From the NCBI GenBank assembly GCA_947462335.1, contig OX381706.1, positions 18,328,784 through 18,392,783 of the forward strand: a stretch of 64,000 nt of DNA, in the 5' to 3' direction. How positions within the stretch are numbered: the stretch's first letter is position 1; each line of letters starts with the position of its first letter. Of the stretch, positions 35,001 to 49,200 are shown piece after piece. The notes under the pieces were generated by a model. That model was not told where the DNA came from. It was given only the letters and a program-made list of their open reading frames with translations, and made no database searches. The position numbers and the translations under genes were made by a program. Origin of the DNA: Harmothoe impar. Taxonomy: Eukaryota > Annelida > Polychaeta > Phyllodocida > Polynoidae.

Positions 35001-38000
35001 TAAGCTACATGAATATATATGCTCCTTTCTGTTGGCTGCCATTATTTTGGCCTTAAGATACCAGTTATTGTGTTGAATATCATTCAATTATACACGGCCT
35101 ACCTTGGCAATGTCAGTCGCTATTCCAATCTTGAAGTCATTAGAAAGGTTTATATCCTCGTTTTGAAGTATATCCTGCAAGTAGCAATTAGCATAGTCAA
35201 TGAATATAATCATAAGAGGCCTACAGACCCTCCCAAGGATCCAAAAGTTTAGCATTACCAGACTCTGACACAAGGGTTCAGTCGCCCAGGATTGCCTGAT
35301 TCTCGTGAAATGCCTGATGTTTGAGAGAATTCTTCTTGGAGGCCTTTCGAAGTAAGTGATTGAATTTTATATGAGACATTTGTCGCTAAAACTATTGAAA
35401 GACAGTGTATATTAGAGGGATCGTTACATCGTTCTACATTGGCTACATTGAAATGCAATTTTGAAGACATTTTCTTACTTTTACCCTTTTTTGGTCAACC
35501 TTAGGGTCTTCGGAAACGCTGGCTAGTACTTTCATGTTAAAAAAAAATAAAAATACGACCTACCGACCCTACGTTTTCTTGCCATGTTACCTGAAACATA
35601 TACATTTTTTTGGCCTTACCTGAAGACTGCCTTTTTGTGCATAGGACATGACGATGAAGACTTTAGGCGCCTCTGTACAGGCCCCCACAAACTGGTTGAT
35701 GTTCTCATGGTGTAGGCTACGCATCTGGGCATGGACAATGTAAAGAGGAACTAGCATTTTGAGTCTGATGTTAACGTATCTTATTTATACTGTATAAAGA
35801 TAGGATGTCTAGATTCACATTTGTATACTATTGAAAATGACATATAATAGTATGTGCTGAAAGTAGCAGGACATTGTATTGTGTAGCTATTATGATGAAA
35901 GACAAGTAGGGGAGTCTTAAATGGGCGATAAGAATTCTTGTAGAGTTCGTCTATTATTTAGTTTTGAATTAAATTATTTAGTTTTGTATTAAATCATTTT
36001 GCTTTTGTGTGTGAAGCCCTTTTCTTTAACACAATGACACAACACGGGGTACTATGTTGTTACATAATACACCTTAAGAATTTCGCAGTGAAGTCAAGGG
36101 AATTATTTCATTAGTCGGAAATGTATTCTGTCAAACGCCTATACAAGAGCTGTCATGAGGTGTATCATAAAGTACTTACATTTTTCATTTCGGTTAGAAT
36201 CCCAATGTCACGAACATCAACTGATGGCTTGTTCAGCTTTTTCAGTGCCACCATCTTCCCCTAAAGATAAAATGGAATTTCATTACAGTTGTATACCGTT
36301 GCTGGGATTGGTCTACCTGTATGGCTTTATACAGTAGGACATTTTAGCAGCACAAAGTGAGTACACATCACCAACAATGGTCTGTCGGAGTTGTACCTTC
36401 TCACTGAATCATTCAAATACATCAATGGCACATCTCTAATATACAAGGTACGCCGTGGGGCCAAAAAAGAGAGGTTTGTTTCAGGTCACCTGACCGACCC
36501 AGAACAGGGCCGACCATACGTTTCATATGCAACTTTGACATTTTGACATTTTTACCCTTTTTTTGGTCAATTTTAGGGTATTCAAAACAGTTGGTTAACA
36601 CGTTCATGCTAAAAAAATAAGTTAAAAAAAATTCGACCTACTGACCCGACAATTTCCTCCCATGTTACCTGAAACTAGCCTTTCTTTTGGCCGACGTACA
36701 CAATGGGATTATAGTTGTAATAATGCATCTCTATAAAGCTATGGTACAAAAGGTATAAGCCTTTCCTGCTTGATAATCATTTCAAATATAATTTACCCTC
36801 CTTGTGCCATGAAAGAGCCATGCACCATTGCATGGATTGATCAAATGTGTAGCTACCAGTACACGTCTACATCCCCCAATACCCGATGTATTCTGCGTCA
36901 TTCTCTGCTCTACTGTAGACTATGGTGTAGGACTGGAATCCAGTCTGGCATGTTAGAGTCTCATTTATTAGAGATTAGAGTACATCTATCCCCAAACAAC
37001 ACTCAACAGTTAAAACATTTAGCATTCACTATGTAATTACACTGCCTCATCCTGGTTGATATGAACTAACATGAATGACCGGAATGCTCGTTTTTCCCAG
37101 CGTTTTTCTACTATTGTTTACAATGGGTGTCACTATCCATTTATCCTATTCTTATTGAAAGTCTACAGTTATTTATAATAAATACGCCTTGTGTTACAAA
37201 GAAATGCTTCATTTCTTAAATATAGGGTATACATATAATGCATCTACATTGCATGCTATTCTTTATCGGTCATAGTCAGTTATTTATCACTATGAATATG
37301 CATGGAAATCAATGTTGAACAAGAATGAATGAATGAATGAATGAATGACAATTGATTGGTCATCAACATAGACCTACACCGATCATCACCAGACACAACC
37401 ATCTCTTAGATATATACACCTGTTCCCATGAGAACCCTTATATAAGACACTATACCTGTTTTTCTTGTTAGGAGAATGCCCTTCTGAGGGTGGATCATCT
37501 AAGGGGATGAGGACCTACATGACAGTGGTATACATAGTAAGGTAATACAACAGGTGAGGTATGGGGTGACCCCACCTTATGGTCTATACCTTTGTAGTCA
37601 GCCACTTCAGAACCCCTATATATTGACCCACCCTTCAGGGGTTGCCTTTCTATCTATCTAAACATTTTAAAGCTTCTCGTAAAATCGATTTAGTGACAGC
37701 ACTACATGGCCAGTTATGGCTAGTGTGTATGGTAATATGGAATTCGCCTGATATGAAGATGCATATGGGCGGGAAGAAGCGGGGGAGAAAAAGAGGAGAT
37801 TTGGGTTTATTGAGGATGGATAAATCTGTGAATGCACCGACGCATGTACAAGAGGACACCTTCAAAGTGGAGGGCACAACGGGGTAAAACTATACTACTT
37901 CAAAAAGGATATATACCAACCACCCACATAATTTGCGAATTTCGCCCCCCTCCCCCGACTGGTCTGATTATCCCTTTTACGTATTGTTCATGGTAAGAAC

Positions 38001-41000
38001 TATCTTTGTCCTCGCCAAAAAAGTCGCTATCTGTATAGAACTTTATTAGCAAAATTACATGTAAATTCTTGGTGAGAATGCTGCTTTGAAGTGTATTTTG
38101 TTCTACAATTTCCTCCTACCCCCGCCACTGCCCCCTACACGGTATGACCTGCTGTACCTCGTCCTCCTGTATGTATTGGCGTCTTGATGTCTAACATTGA
38201 CTTCTCTCTCCCTTTACTCATGTCCTTGTCTGCTAGTTCAGGCTAGCATTAAAGGAGCGTTTGGACCATGTGGTTAGCGACTGGAAATACCCACCACCAT
38301 GCTACCAAAGAGCAACAAATGTTCTTTGGTGCAACCCAGATCCAATGCAGGACCATTGAATTTTGCTAACTTCAAAGAGCAAAGTTCAAGAGGAAATCAT
38401 GACGACATTCTATAGTTATCTATAAAGCAATGTAATGAGGGATGTTGAGACTTTTTGATTGATATATTTTGATAGTGGTGTTGGTTATAATGGGCAGAGA
38501 GTTCCAGGTGAATTTAAATGAATATGAAAGAATAGATTTATTTCATGTAAGAGTTACCCCATAAATGCATGTTTAGCGTATGTGCTAGGAAGCACCAATA
38601 TTGTCTTTCATGTTCACTTCTCAGTGTAGTAGCAGAGGACAGCAACCCGCCATATATATCTACTTATACTTATTCGTTTTTCGCAAGAAAGGGTAAACAT
38701 GCTTAGTCTATGCCATAGATAAAGGTCCTGGCCTGCACTACTGCGGCAAAATGACAGTGCACCATCAACCAAGATAGTGCAACAATGACGCCATACCCTC
38801 CTTGATCCATACCCTGCGTGTACCCTGTGTCTTAGCATCAATATAACGACCTCAACACAACCCCATCACAAGCAGTATTAGCCTGGCTACAGGGTCGGTG
38901 TGTGTGTGCGAGGGAGTGTTTACTTGGTTACGTAGTGTCTGTCCCCACCATTGCCTTCATACATGTATTGTAGGAAATATGAAAATATTGAATGACCTTA
39001 TACTTGCAATGGATTTTTGCCATCGTAAAATGCAAACTCTTACAGTGATGAAAGCCTACACTTGTAGAGCTATAGTATATGTCCCATAGAGCAAGCTTTA
39101 CCTGCGTCATAAAGGACAGTTATGTATACTTCAACTGCAGTAAAACAATGTTATATGAAAGCGTGCGCTTGAGTGAGGAATTGCGTGTGTAAACGTGGGA
39201 TGTAAAGTCTATCTGTTTGAATGCAGCGATCACACAATACATAAAACTATCCACTTAATCAAAAAGCCATACAATAGACAGTCTCTGCCATATGTGCCCC
39301 ATTGCACTCCATTCAATAAGACCTTGAATACCTGGGTATCTCTGTATTATTATATTGAATGCATTGATAAGGTGATGAATATTAATACAAAATTAAAAAA
39401 AATATAAAGTTAAAAAAAAGTCATCTTCATGCAGCTGTGAACAATAGCCCAGCCATGAAAGGGTCATCATTAACTCTTAAACAGTTTTAAAGTCTATCAT
39501 TGATTAAATAACATAAGAAGAGTCATGGTCAAAGATACAATGACTTACTCTGAACAGAGCGACTCGTGTGAAAAGTTGCTCTGGCATGATGTGCTCGCTG
39601 GACCGGATGCTCTTCTGGGACCCGATTATTTGGGACTTGATCATCTGGCTGCCCTGCAATTTAGGAAAATTGATTTAACATAATATTTAGTCCCAAGAAT
39701 TAACAGATGTTTCAGTTTACATTATCTCAAAATGCATGGTAGGTAGGTAGGCTTTATTTTACATTTTACTTAGGCCTAAAAGGTTGTCAGAAATTGAATT
39801 GCGGCAGCGGTAGCGATTCATGGACTACGGCCTCGACTCGTGGATCATTGAATTGACTCTAAAATACCCAAAAAGGGCCTAAAGTAATTTTTTTCATTTT
39901 TTTATGGGGCATTATAAGACCCATTTTCCATTAGCTGATAATGCAAGTCCTGTCGCTCCTCTAACCGACTGATGCACCACTGCTCAAAATGGGACCGGGT
40001 CCCTAGATATGTTATCCACGCTCTATTCATCAAGCAGTAGCTAATTACCTTTTTGAATTATACATAGCCTTAAGCCCAAGTCCATACGTTCATAAATCGC
40101 TTGTAACGGCTGTTCAAACAATTTCCAGTCTGATATAGCTTGCAGGGTATTGATTTTGCATTCGTGAAGGGAGTGGCCCCGGGTAGTGGCTATTCCTCAA
40201 CAACAGCTATGGGCTGGGCGTCTTCCGTGTAATTGATAATAAATATTGATAGCACAAATTTCGCACATTGATGAAGTATAAGCTCCTGGTCTATAAATCT
40301 TCTAGCAATCCATTTCATGTAGACACTGGCACAGCTGATAAACTAAGTGCATGGCTAACACAAGATTTGATCCTTACCATTCTCCTTATGCTAGTCTGCA
40401 AGTATAAATCGATACACATAATTGAGTCCTGTTGTCGATGCGGTAACTTTATTCCATTAATCAGTATAGCATTCACACCTTTTTTAAACTAGATTGGACA
40501 TCTGTATTCATAGATATTAATTGGGGATGTTATACTACACATATTAAGGTAAAACTCTTTATTTATCTTTTTGGCGATTTTAAGCGAGGAATATCAAGTC
40601 TTAATGGTATCGCTAATCATTGTGCACCAGAAGATGATTCAATGTGTTGGATTATGTGTAACTTTATGTCTGACCGTTTTGAAGCTTGTCTTTCCGGAAA
40701 GCTCACTCCAATCAATCTTCCAACTTGAAATCATATGCAGCTCAGCTAAATCTCGTTTCCGTCTGCATTTTAAGACAACATAGAACCAGTAAACATTAAG
40801 CAAGATTTGCATCCAGTAAAGTGAGATATACATAGATGTAATATTATGCCTTGGGTCATCATGCTTTAAAGAATTGAACATTCAATTACAAGATAAATGC
40901 CTTAGATAATATCATAACAATAAAATAGTTCTTATTTGATACACAACAGACAAGAGTACTACATCCCATTTTAGGAAATGTGTGTTAGCAGTAATGGTTA

Positions 41001-44000
41001 TGAATGTTTACAAGATAGGGGTACAGAAGGTATGATTGGTAGTCAGCGACATCACCATGTTGTACATGTATACTAATGACAAGAGTCTGTAACATCCGAC
41101 GATACATGATCATAACATCTCCCATGTCTCCATTCTCATTACTTGAATACCTGTACTGTATTTTTGAAAATCATTTCATGAATAAAAATACTTTATAAAT
41201 TCAAAAATTCAAGGTAAATGATTTGGTATTAAAAATGTGTACTTACTTGTATACCAGGAACACGGTTACGACACAAACAATGATGAGGCCTGTGAGGGCT
41301 ACAACTGTGATCATGGTGTAGGCCTCTGTAAAAACAAACACGCGTCCAGCAATCACCTCCACACTCAGCATCATCACCATTTTTAAATAGTTTTATTGAC
41401 AACATTTCAAATCTATTTGAGACCAACTTGAGTTTTTCTTATAATTTTTTTCAGCACTTTTTGAATGCACACATCCTTTTGGGTAGAAACAATAGTAGAA
41501 TGAAACAGATTTTATATTTTTATTTTATAGAGAACATTATAAGTAGATATAGCCCCATGCATGTCAGGGGTGGATCCAGGGCGGGGAGTCATGGCGGTCT
41601 GCCCCTTTGAAACAGCAAAAATCCTAAATATAATGTATTTTGATCCTTGACACTTTTTAGTACTTCTTTAGCGTTTAGTGGACCCCCACCCCTCTTTTTT
41701 TTAAATTGATCAGATTACACCCCTGTGCTTGTATGTAACATGTATAAATATAACAGAAATAAGCATTACGTGTGTTGTCCGGACAGAGTTCATTGTCCCA
41801 GCCACAGGGCGGAGAGTCAGATGGGGGTGAGGTCCTGCCTCCCTTGAACCTGACCCCTGGGTGGGGGACCCTGTGTAGGCGTCCTTCCCGAGCGTCCCAC
41901 CAGAACAGGGTGTGCCACTCATTGTCCCTGAAGATCTGGATGACGTAGTCTGCCATCCTGTCACCCTGACTGTTTACAAGTACGTCACCAGTGATACCTG
42001 TGGTATAGGGACCGTATGAATTACGTCACACAAATATGGCCAATTTTGAACATCCACCCACCCCCTAGCTGCCACGCCTTCTCCCATACTTTCATCATTG
42101 TACGTCACACCCAGAACAAAATCTCCAGCATGACGTAATTTATGGAAGGTAGCATCCTCAGATCACATCGGATAGGGGCCACACCCTCTTCGATCTCTGC
42201 AGTATTATATTTTCTTTTGTAGGCAAATTATAGAACCAATGTATCATCCTCCCATCACATCTAATAGGGGCCACTCCCTCTTCTATCCCTGCAGTAATAA
42301 TTATGTTAACATTTGTATTATGATTGCTTATGATACACTGATGCTATTGGGCATGCTATTATAATAGTACATTGTACGCCCTAAATGGTGAGTACAAGTA
42401 CAGCTGATTTACATGATAATTCTCTTATAGCCCTAATGTAGTATATACACATGTAATTGGGGTTGGGGACACACCCACGTACTATTCACACCATATGTCA
42501 TGTATGGTACCATTGGAAAGAGACCATTTCGATCTATATTTTAGGGGGATTTACAAACTAAAATCATTCAGATATCATGCAGTGAACATGCCACATTCAC
42601 AAAATACCTTTATTGGGACCCTATTTCCGAATTTTCTGTTAGATTTGCTGATAAGAATAAACATACAGAGTAGTAGCATAGACACTGATATATCACTGCG
42701 TTTTGGTTTTATGTCCTAATAGAATGGTAAGGTCACAAAAAGGGAAACTCATAAGAAAGTGTGGGATTCTCTCTCCCAACACATACCCTCAGTATTGGTA
42801 TAGATAATATCCATTTTTCTGTGATTACAGATAAGGCACTGAAGGGGTGCACACCTTCCCATGGGTTAATGTTCATGGTCTAATGATCACACCAAATGTA
42901 CCAATTAAATGGTACAGCCAAGAACCATGCACAGTACCATAATACTGGTATATTATAAAGTAATTTAGAGGAATGTACCACAATAGTGGTACGTACCAAC
43001 AATATATCCCTATCCCCTACCATAGCGCCTAATGTTAAGAGATTCTTTAGGCTGATTCACAAAAATAAATTACATGTTATGCTTTTTAAAAAGGACATTG
43101 AAATTGGAAATATCACCAGAAACATTAGTAGTAGGTATAATGCCTTGTCATATCCATGATTAGAATCCATGTTCAATGCAATATACCTCAGATTCACAAA
43201 GTAGTTTAGCATGCAGGAAGCATATTCAAAAATAAATTTATGTTTAAACATGTGGAAATGTACATCAAAACTCATACAACAAAATAAGATTAATGTAGAC
43301 ATGTTTGCCAAAAAACAATCTGACCTTGGAAGGTGATATTGAGGATGTTCTGTGTAATGTTGTAGCCATCGTCGTACCGACCACCGTTCTCCACTGTCCG
43401 ATTCACTCCCCATGCCCACTGCAGAATGGCGTCATGTAGAAACCCAGCATGGACGTCCACCTGTATGGGGTGGGATACAACACTAACTCATAATGGTCTT
43501 CTAACAAATCATCTTTACTCCTGTGGGGGTTGATTCACAAAAGGAAAGTAGTGTATAATGGAAAAAAAGCGTGTTCAAAAATGTGTTTAAACATGTGGAA
43601 AAGTTCATGAAAATGGTGTTCAGGTCAGTAAAATCTTCAAGTGCATGTGGTTTGTCGTTCATAGATAGAAATATTTTATACCAGCTGTTTAAACTTTGTG
43701 AATCAGCCACCTGAGAGACCTATTCGGCTTCAGGAAATAAATGACAACTAACAAAAAATCGTTATTTTACGTCAAAATAGATTTAGGGGTTTGCTCAAGG
43801 AGGGACGGGAGATTCTATATAGGAGACCATCCCGGAAATTTACCCCGAGAATTTAGCCATATCTTTCACGTCCTTCCCCCTGACCCTAACGCATTGTGTA
43901 ATCATCTCGAATTCTAAACCTACTGTACTTTGGGAAATAACTTCGTCAAAAAAACTTAAAGTCACTTCATGTGATAGGCCTGTGTCCACTTGAATTTATT

Positions 44001-46133
44001 ATACTGTTTTGGCACTGACAAAACGGTTGACACAGGCCTAATAAGAAAAAAAATCAGAATATCGTAAATAGATTTGGAAAAATAAAGTAGCCATATGGTA
44101 CGGTTGATGTATTAGGATATTTTGGGATATATTATGTATCAATCATTTTATTATTATTTTCTGGTCAGATGGATTTGACAAAAGAAAATATTTGGAAAAC
44201 GCGACTCTATATCAAGTCGACGCCAAATATTGATGGTAATCTACACGATGTTGCAGGCCCAAACCCTACAGTGTTCGACTTGGTTATTGTAAAGCAGAAT
44301 ACAGTATAGAATGTCGGCTAAAATGTATACAATGGATCATATCAGGGAGGCTATAGAACTCTCCCTGATCATATATAGCCCATGTATTAAATTAGTGAGG
44401 CCTCGACGGACTGCCAAAGGGGAGGGCAATGAATGAACACACACGGCTATAGTACATCTATATAGACTGGTCTCTTTTGATGTCATCTCAGCACTAAAAT
44501 CCCCAAACCAGTATTCACATTGTAGCTGTGAAACTGTTGGGACACTGTCCAGCCTAGTATAGCCTGCATTACCCAGGGCTCTAGCGTTGTGGGCATATTA
44601 TGCTTTTAGTGCCTGAAAAGCTCTGGAGGGACTTTCAGAACCGATTCGTCAGTCGTCATAATTGGCTTTTCGTTAAAACATGCCATCAGTGCAAATTTGG
44701 GAGTTGACAAGCAAGGCATATTTCACGGGCGTTAATATAAAGTGATCCCCCACCTTTTTATGTTTTTAGAATTTGCAAGTTTATAGCTTTTTCCTTTATG
44801 GACGATTTAATCGTTTGTTGGCCATAGAAACCAAAGGAGATTAATTAAAACTCCTGGGTATAGCACTGGTGACAGAGTCAGTAGCGCTTCTGTACGCTGA
44901 CATGTTATCACCAGTGGCAGTGATACTTTACAACTTTTCACCTTTTAGTTTTTAATCGATCACAACACGCGGCATGTTTTTCAAGAAACCCTGTTATACA
45001 ATTGCTTCTTTGAGAGGGCAATAAGGCAGTGGAACAAAGCTTATCCTTTTGGTTATCTTAAGTTATTATACGATTGGGGCTCTGATCGTGCTTTTGTAGG
45101 ATAACACAGTTCTGTTATCACACGATAACAGGCACTGCTAGTTCCAAATTTCGACTTAGTTAAAATCGTGCATTTCGTAGCAGGATCGAACCCGGGGCCG
45201 CAAGACTGCGAGTCCGACGCCCTATCCACTATACCGTGTTGGCCATACAGATGAAGGGGGTAAAACAAGAAGTCTACAGACACATTCTCAGGCCTCTAGC
45301 TCTTATATTAACGGAGATACAGCAATTTTTACACTTTTTGTTATAACTTCTCCTAAAATCAAATTATTTTTATAATTTCTTTTTTACAATAAAGGTAGTA
45401 GTTGGACTTTACTTATCTATTCGTTAAAATAATTCTAGGGATTTTTTTTCACATAAATATAGGCACTTAAGAAATGGTACGTTTCCACTCGGATTCGAAC
45501 CGGGGATCTCTGGTGTGTGAGGCGAACACTCTGGCGCCCATTCATTTCTGGCAGTGGTAGAAGGGTAGGGAAATGCTGGCTATATTGAAGTATACAGGGG
45601 AGCAGTTAGTAACCAAAACGGCAGGTGGCTCCCTGCGCCTAGCTTGCTCTTCCTCACCTCCGCTACTGAAGATTTCCACAACATGGCGACTGCACCCACC
45701 GTACAAGACGACTTAAATATCATTCAAAATGGCTAAATTAGGACGTTTTAAAGGTAAATAAGGGCATTTGAATGGAAAAATCGTATAATAAACCTAATAA
45801 TACATGGATAACAGGCACACTCGGGCCTATATACGTGTATAATGCCCTCGGTGCTTCGCACCTCGGGCATTATACACGCATATAGGCCCTCGTGTGCCTG
45901 TTATCCATGTATTATTGGTTAATTATAGGCCCTACACCTAGAATAACCAAAACTCCCAGTCCACTTTTAAAGTGGGATGACACTCTCTGTCTGTCTGTCT
46001 GTCTGTCGGTCTCTGTCTGTCTGTTTGTCATGCTGTCGTGCTGTCTCTGCCTCTCCACCTGTCTCTTCCTCTGCCTGTCTGTATTATGTATGTATGTCTC
46101 CCCCCTCCCTCTCTCCTTCCCTCTCTCTCTCTC

Positions 46134-46164
<31 letters not shown>

Positions 46165-46195
46165 GTCTCTGTCTCTGTCTGTCTGTCTGTCTCTC

Positions 46196-46267
<72 letters not shown>

Positions 46268-49200
46268 TCTCTCCCCTCTCTCTCCCCAGATTTTGTATTA
46301 GCCACCAGGTGCGTCAGTGCTTAAGTTTCTTGCCCCACCCAAGCACTGACGATATATATTGAATAAGCCCCTGATGTGTATAAGTGCCTGTGGAAATTTG
46401 GCCTCCAAAGAGAATGGCCTTCCATAAAGTGTGTTATCATGTTCATGGCGCCATTGTTCTCTTGTATAAGGGGACTAACAATATTTGTACGCCTGGCAGC
46501 TCTCTCATGCATCATCTACATGTTCCTATACCACACTTGGACAGGTATACAATCCATACAATGAAAGTAATTAATAGTGGTATAAACCAGTTATATCGGC
46601 ATGGATGGTCATGGCTAAATACACCCGAGCCTTGATCTTGTGCATACACTGCCAATATAATGAATATAGAGCTGTGGGTGTGGTATAATTACTAACTAAT
46701 CTGTGCTATGACGACACACGTTTATAATATTGTTTTATCATTATTTACGTAAAATATATGAAAACCGAGGCCAAGATCCTTTAAAATGTATACCGTAAAA
46801 CCTTGCGTACAAGCCCAACTCGCGTATAAGCCACCTAACGCTGCACAGAGAGAAGAAACAGCATCAAAATGGAGTCCAGGTTCCTCCAAAATGACTCCCC
46901 AGTATAAGGCAGTCCAGGTCGCCTAAGAGAGCCTAGGTGACTTTCTGAGTGACCTAAGGGAGTCACCTCGGGGAGTCATATAGCTCTCTGGGCCATATGA
47001 CTCACCCAGGTGACTCCCTTAGGTCAGCTAGAGTCAGCTAGGCTCTGTTAGGCGACCCTAAAAAGGGGAGTCATGCTGGAGGAAACCTGGACTCCCTTTT
47101 GACGCTGTTTCTTTTCTCTGTGTTGAGAATCATATAAGCCTCACATGGGATCTGATTATGGCTACTTTACTGTAATATACATCTAAACTTAAGCCACACT
47201 GGCGATCTGACTTGCGTACTAGCCACGGCCTATATTATGCGTAAGGTTTTACGGTGATCAACATTAAAAGCGAATCTATACCCCCCATACACGTATAACA
47301 CCACCCCTGCTGCACTGCTATTGAATTCGAAGTATTTGTCCAATATTCTGTCAGTTATGCCCACCGTCCACAGAGCATAAATTGGCCGTATGTGGATAAA
47401 ATTGCCCTATATTTCCTACGCAAATTGCGTATATATATAATAGCCGATTTATGCTCTGTGCACGGTGGCCCTATTAAGGGGAATCGGTGCTTACCGGATC
47501 CTTGCTTGTGAGCTTTGGTAGAGATGAATCGTTGAAGACAGGATTGTTCATCTCCTGCCTGACCTGTCGCTTGAACTCTTCCCATTCTTCACCCTCGGGT
47601 GCTGACAGTTTGCAACAAAGCAGCGGGTTACACAATTTACATCACTAAAGTTGTATTTGTATTTTTAATGAAAGATTAAATAATTTAAAAATAGTGGGAT
47701 AAAATACAGTTTTATGTCATTTGGTATGTTGGAAATTGTAAATAGGCTATAACTATGTAGGCCTACCTCCCTCCCATTGTTAATCTAATCTCTTGTAACG
47801 ATAATCGCTGGATGCGATAATTAGAGTAACTCTATGTCCCTGGCCCATTAGTATAATAGTCAGAGTTGGGAGGAGAGAATGTGATAAATATGGGTGATCA
47901 AGAGACAATGATAACAATTACATCCCTCGTAGCAAGCCCACTTGGGGCCAATTCAGGTTTTGCCTGGGTTTCAGGTTGGGCAGATGGCCGGGTACGAAAC
48001 AATATCTACCGCCCTACCCCTCTGTTGTTAAAATATAACCACTCTCTAATTACAATTCAAAAAAACAGCAAATATGGGATTAATTCTTAAACCATTATTT
48101 TCCCCCAGTGGCGCCACGCGGCCAAATTGGGCAGCCTGGTTAGAGCCCAAAGCGAACCAAAATTAATTAGCCCAAGTGGGCCCACAGCAACAACCAATGA
48201 CCAATCCCCTTGGTCTGATGCCAGGCAGCCCACTTGGCCCCCCGTGGGCCCACCTTGTGGAGTCACATTTTGTCCACATGCTACAAAGTGTCTACACACA
48301 TTATCAAACTCTTTTTGGGAACTTGATTTATTTCTTCAGACAGGAAATTGGCAAGGTCCTTTATCAGTTTTGATAAGTACATTAAAAAGGATCTCATTAG
48401 CCCCGCAATACACATAGACAAATGTCAACCCCCCTTGATACCATCTTTGCCATATTTCACGAGGGTGGTCGGGGGGGGGGGGGGGGCTGGGGCCATATTC
48501 CACGAAGCCACAGGCTTTTGTTACTGATATTTATTGTCAGGGTGGGTCCAGAAGTTGCCTGTAGGGTGAAAACATCCTTTTTGATAGCAAAGATATTATA
48601 CTCTAAATGAAAACACAAGTCATTTTTACAGCACCAATTTGTGTCTTTCAATGACCTGCGAGGACCCTGTGGACACTTTGTGGCCTGTGAACAAAACGTG
48701 ACTGCAAACACCTCTACAAGTGATGTAGCCTTTAATTCACTATTCGCCCCCTAGGTTACCTACGTTTGGCGTTAGCAGATAGGTGGCCTTCAAATGACTG
48801 GAGCGTAGCATTAGGTCGGTACTTGCTGAATCGGGTGGCTATCAACAAAAAGATGCATGCTACTCTTTTAAGTTCAAAATTTGAAATGAGATAAAGTGAA
48901 ACAATTATTTTACCTATAGTCTTATCCGCTCTTTCTTTATGAAGTCTTTATTTTAATGTATTATTAATACTGTTACATTAATAACAGGTAGATGTTAAAA
49001 TTTGCCTTCTGGAACTTCTAAGTAGATATACTAGAATAAGTATTTGTGCATCTTCCGAAAGACAATACTAGTTATTCGATTGCCAAATGAAAATATTTAA
49101 AACTCAAACTCATAGGCGGGTTGTCTATTGGCTCTTTCGGAATTGACAACTTCCTTCTCGTGGGTTCAGTTAGTGCACACTAGAGCTATTTCTAGACTGC

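Larger units (their letters stand above)
43461..47494 (-). other. Guanylate cyclase intron 3
   Basis: A 4-kb intron with a tRNA-derived repeat (45150-45245), a tRNA-Val-like fragment (45478-45541), a 121-bp palindrome (45791-45920), a CT-rich microsatellite (45985-46290) and a MITE carrying a nested foldback (46793-47254). No coding exon was recognised. Confidence 0.55.

Noticed and set aside
40663..40720. Alternative donor TGGA|GTGAGC for guanylate cyclase exon 7
   Set aside because: It leaves phase 1, which puts exon 8 out of its conserved frame; the donor GTCAGA further on keeps phase 0 and the family-like serine-rich sequence.
45892..46362. Leucine/serine-rich open frames
   Set aside because: Product of the CT/CTGT microsatellite.
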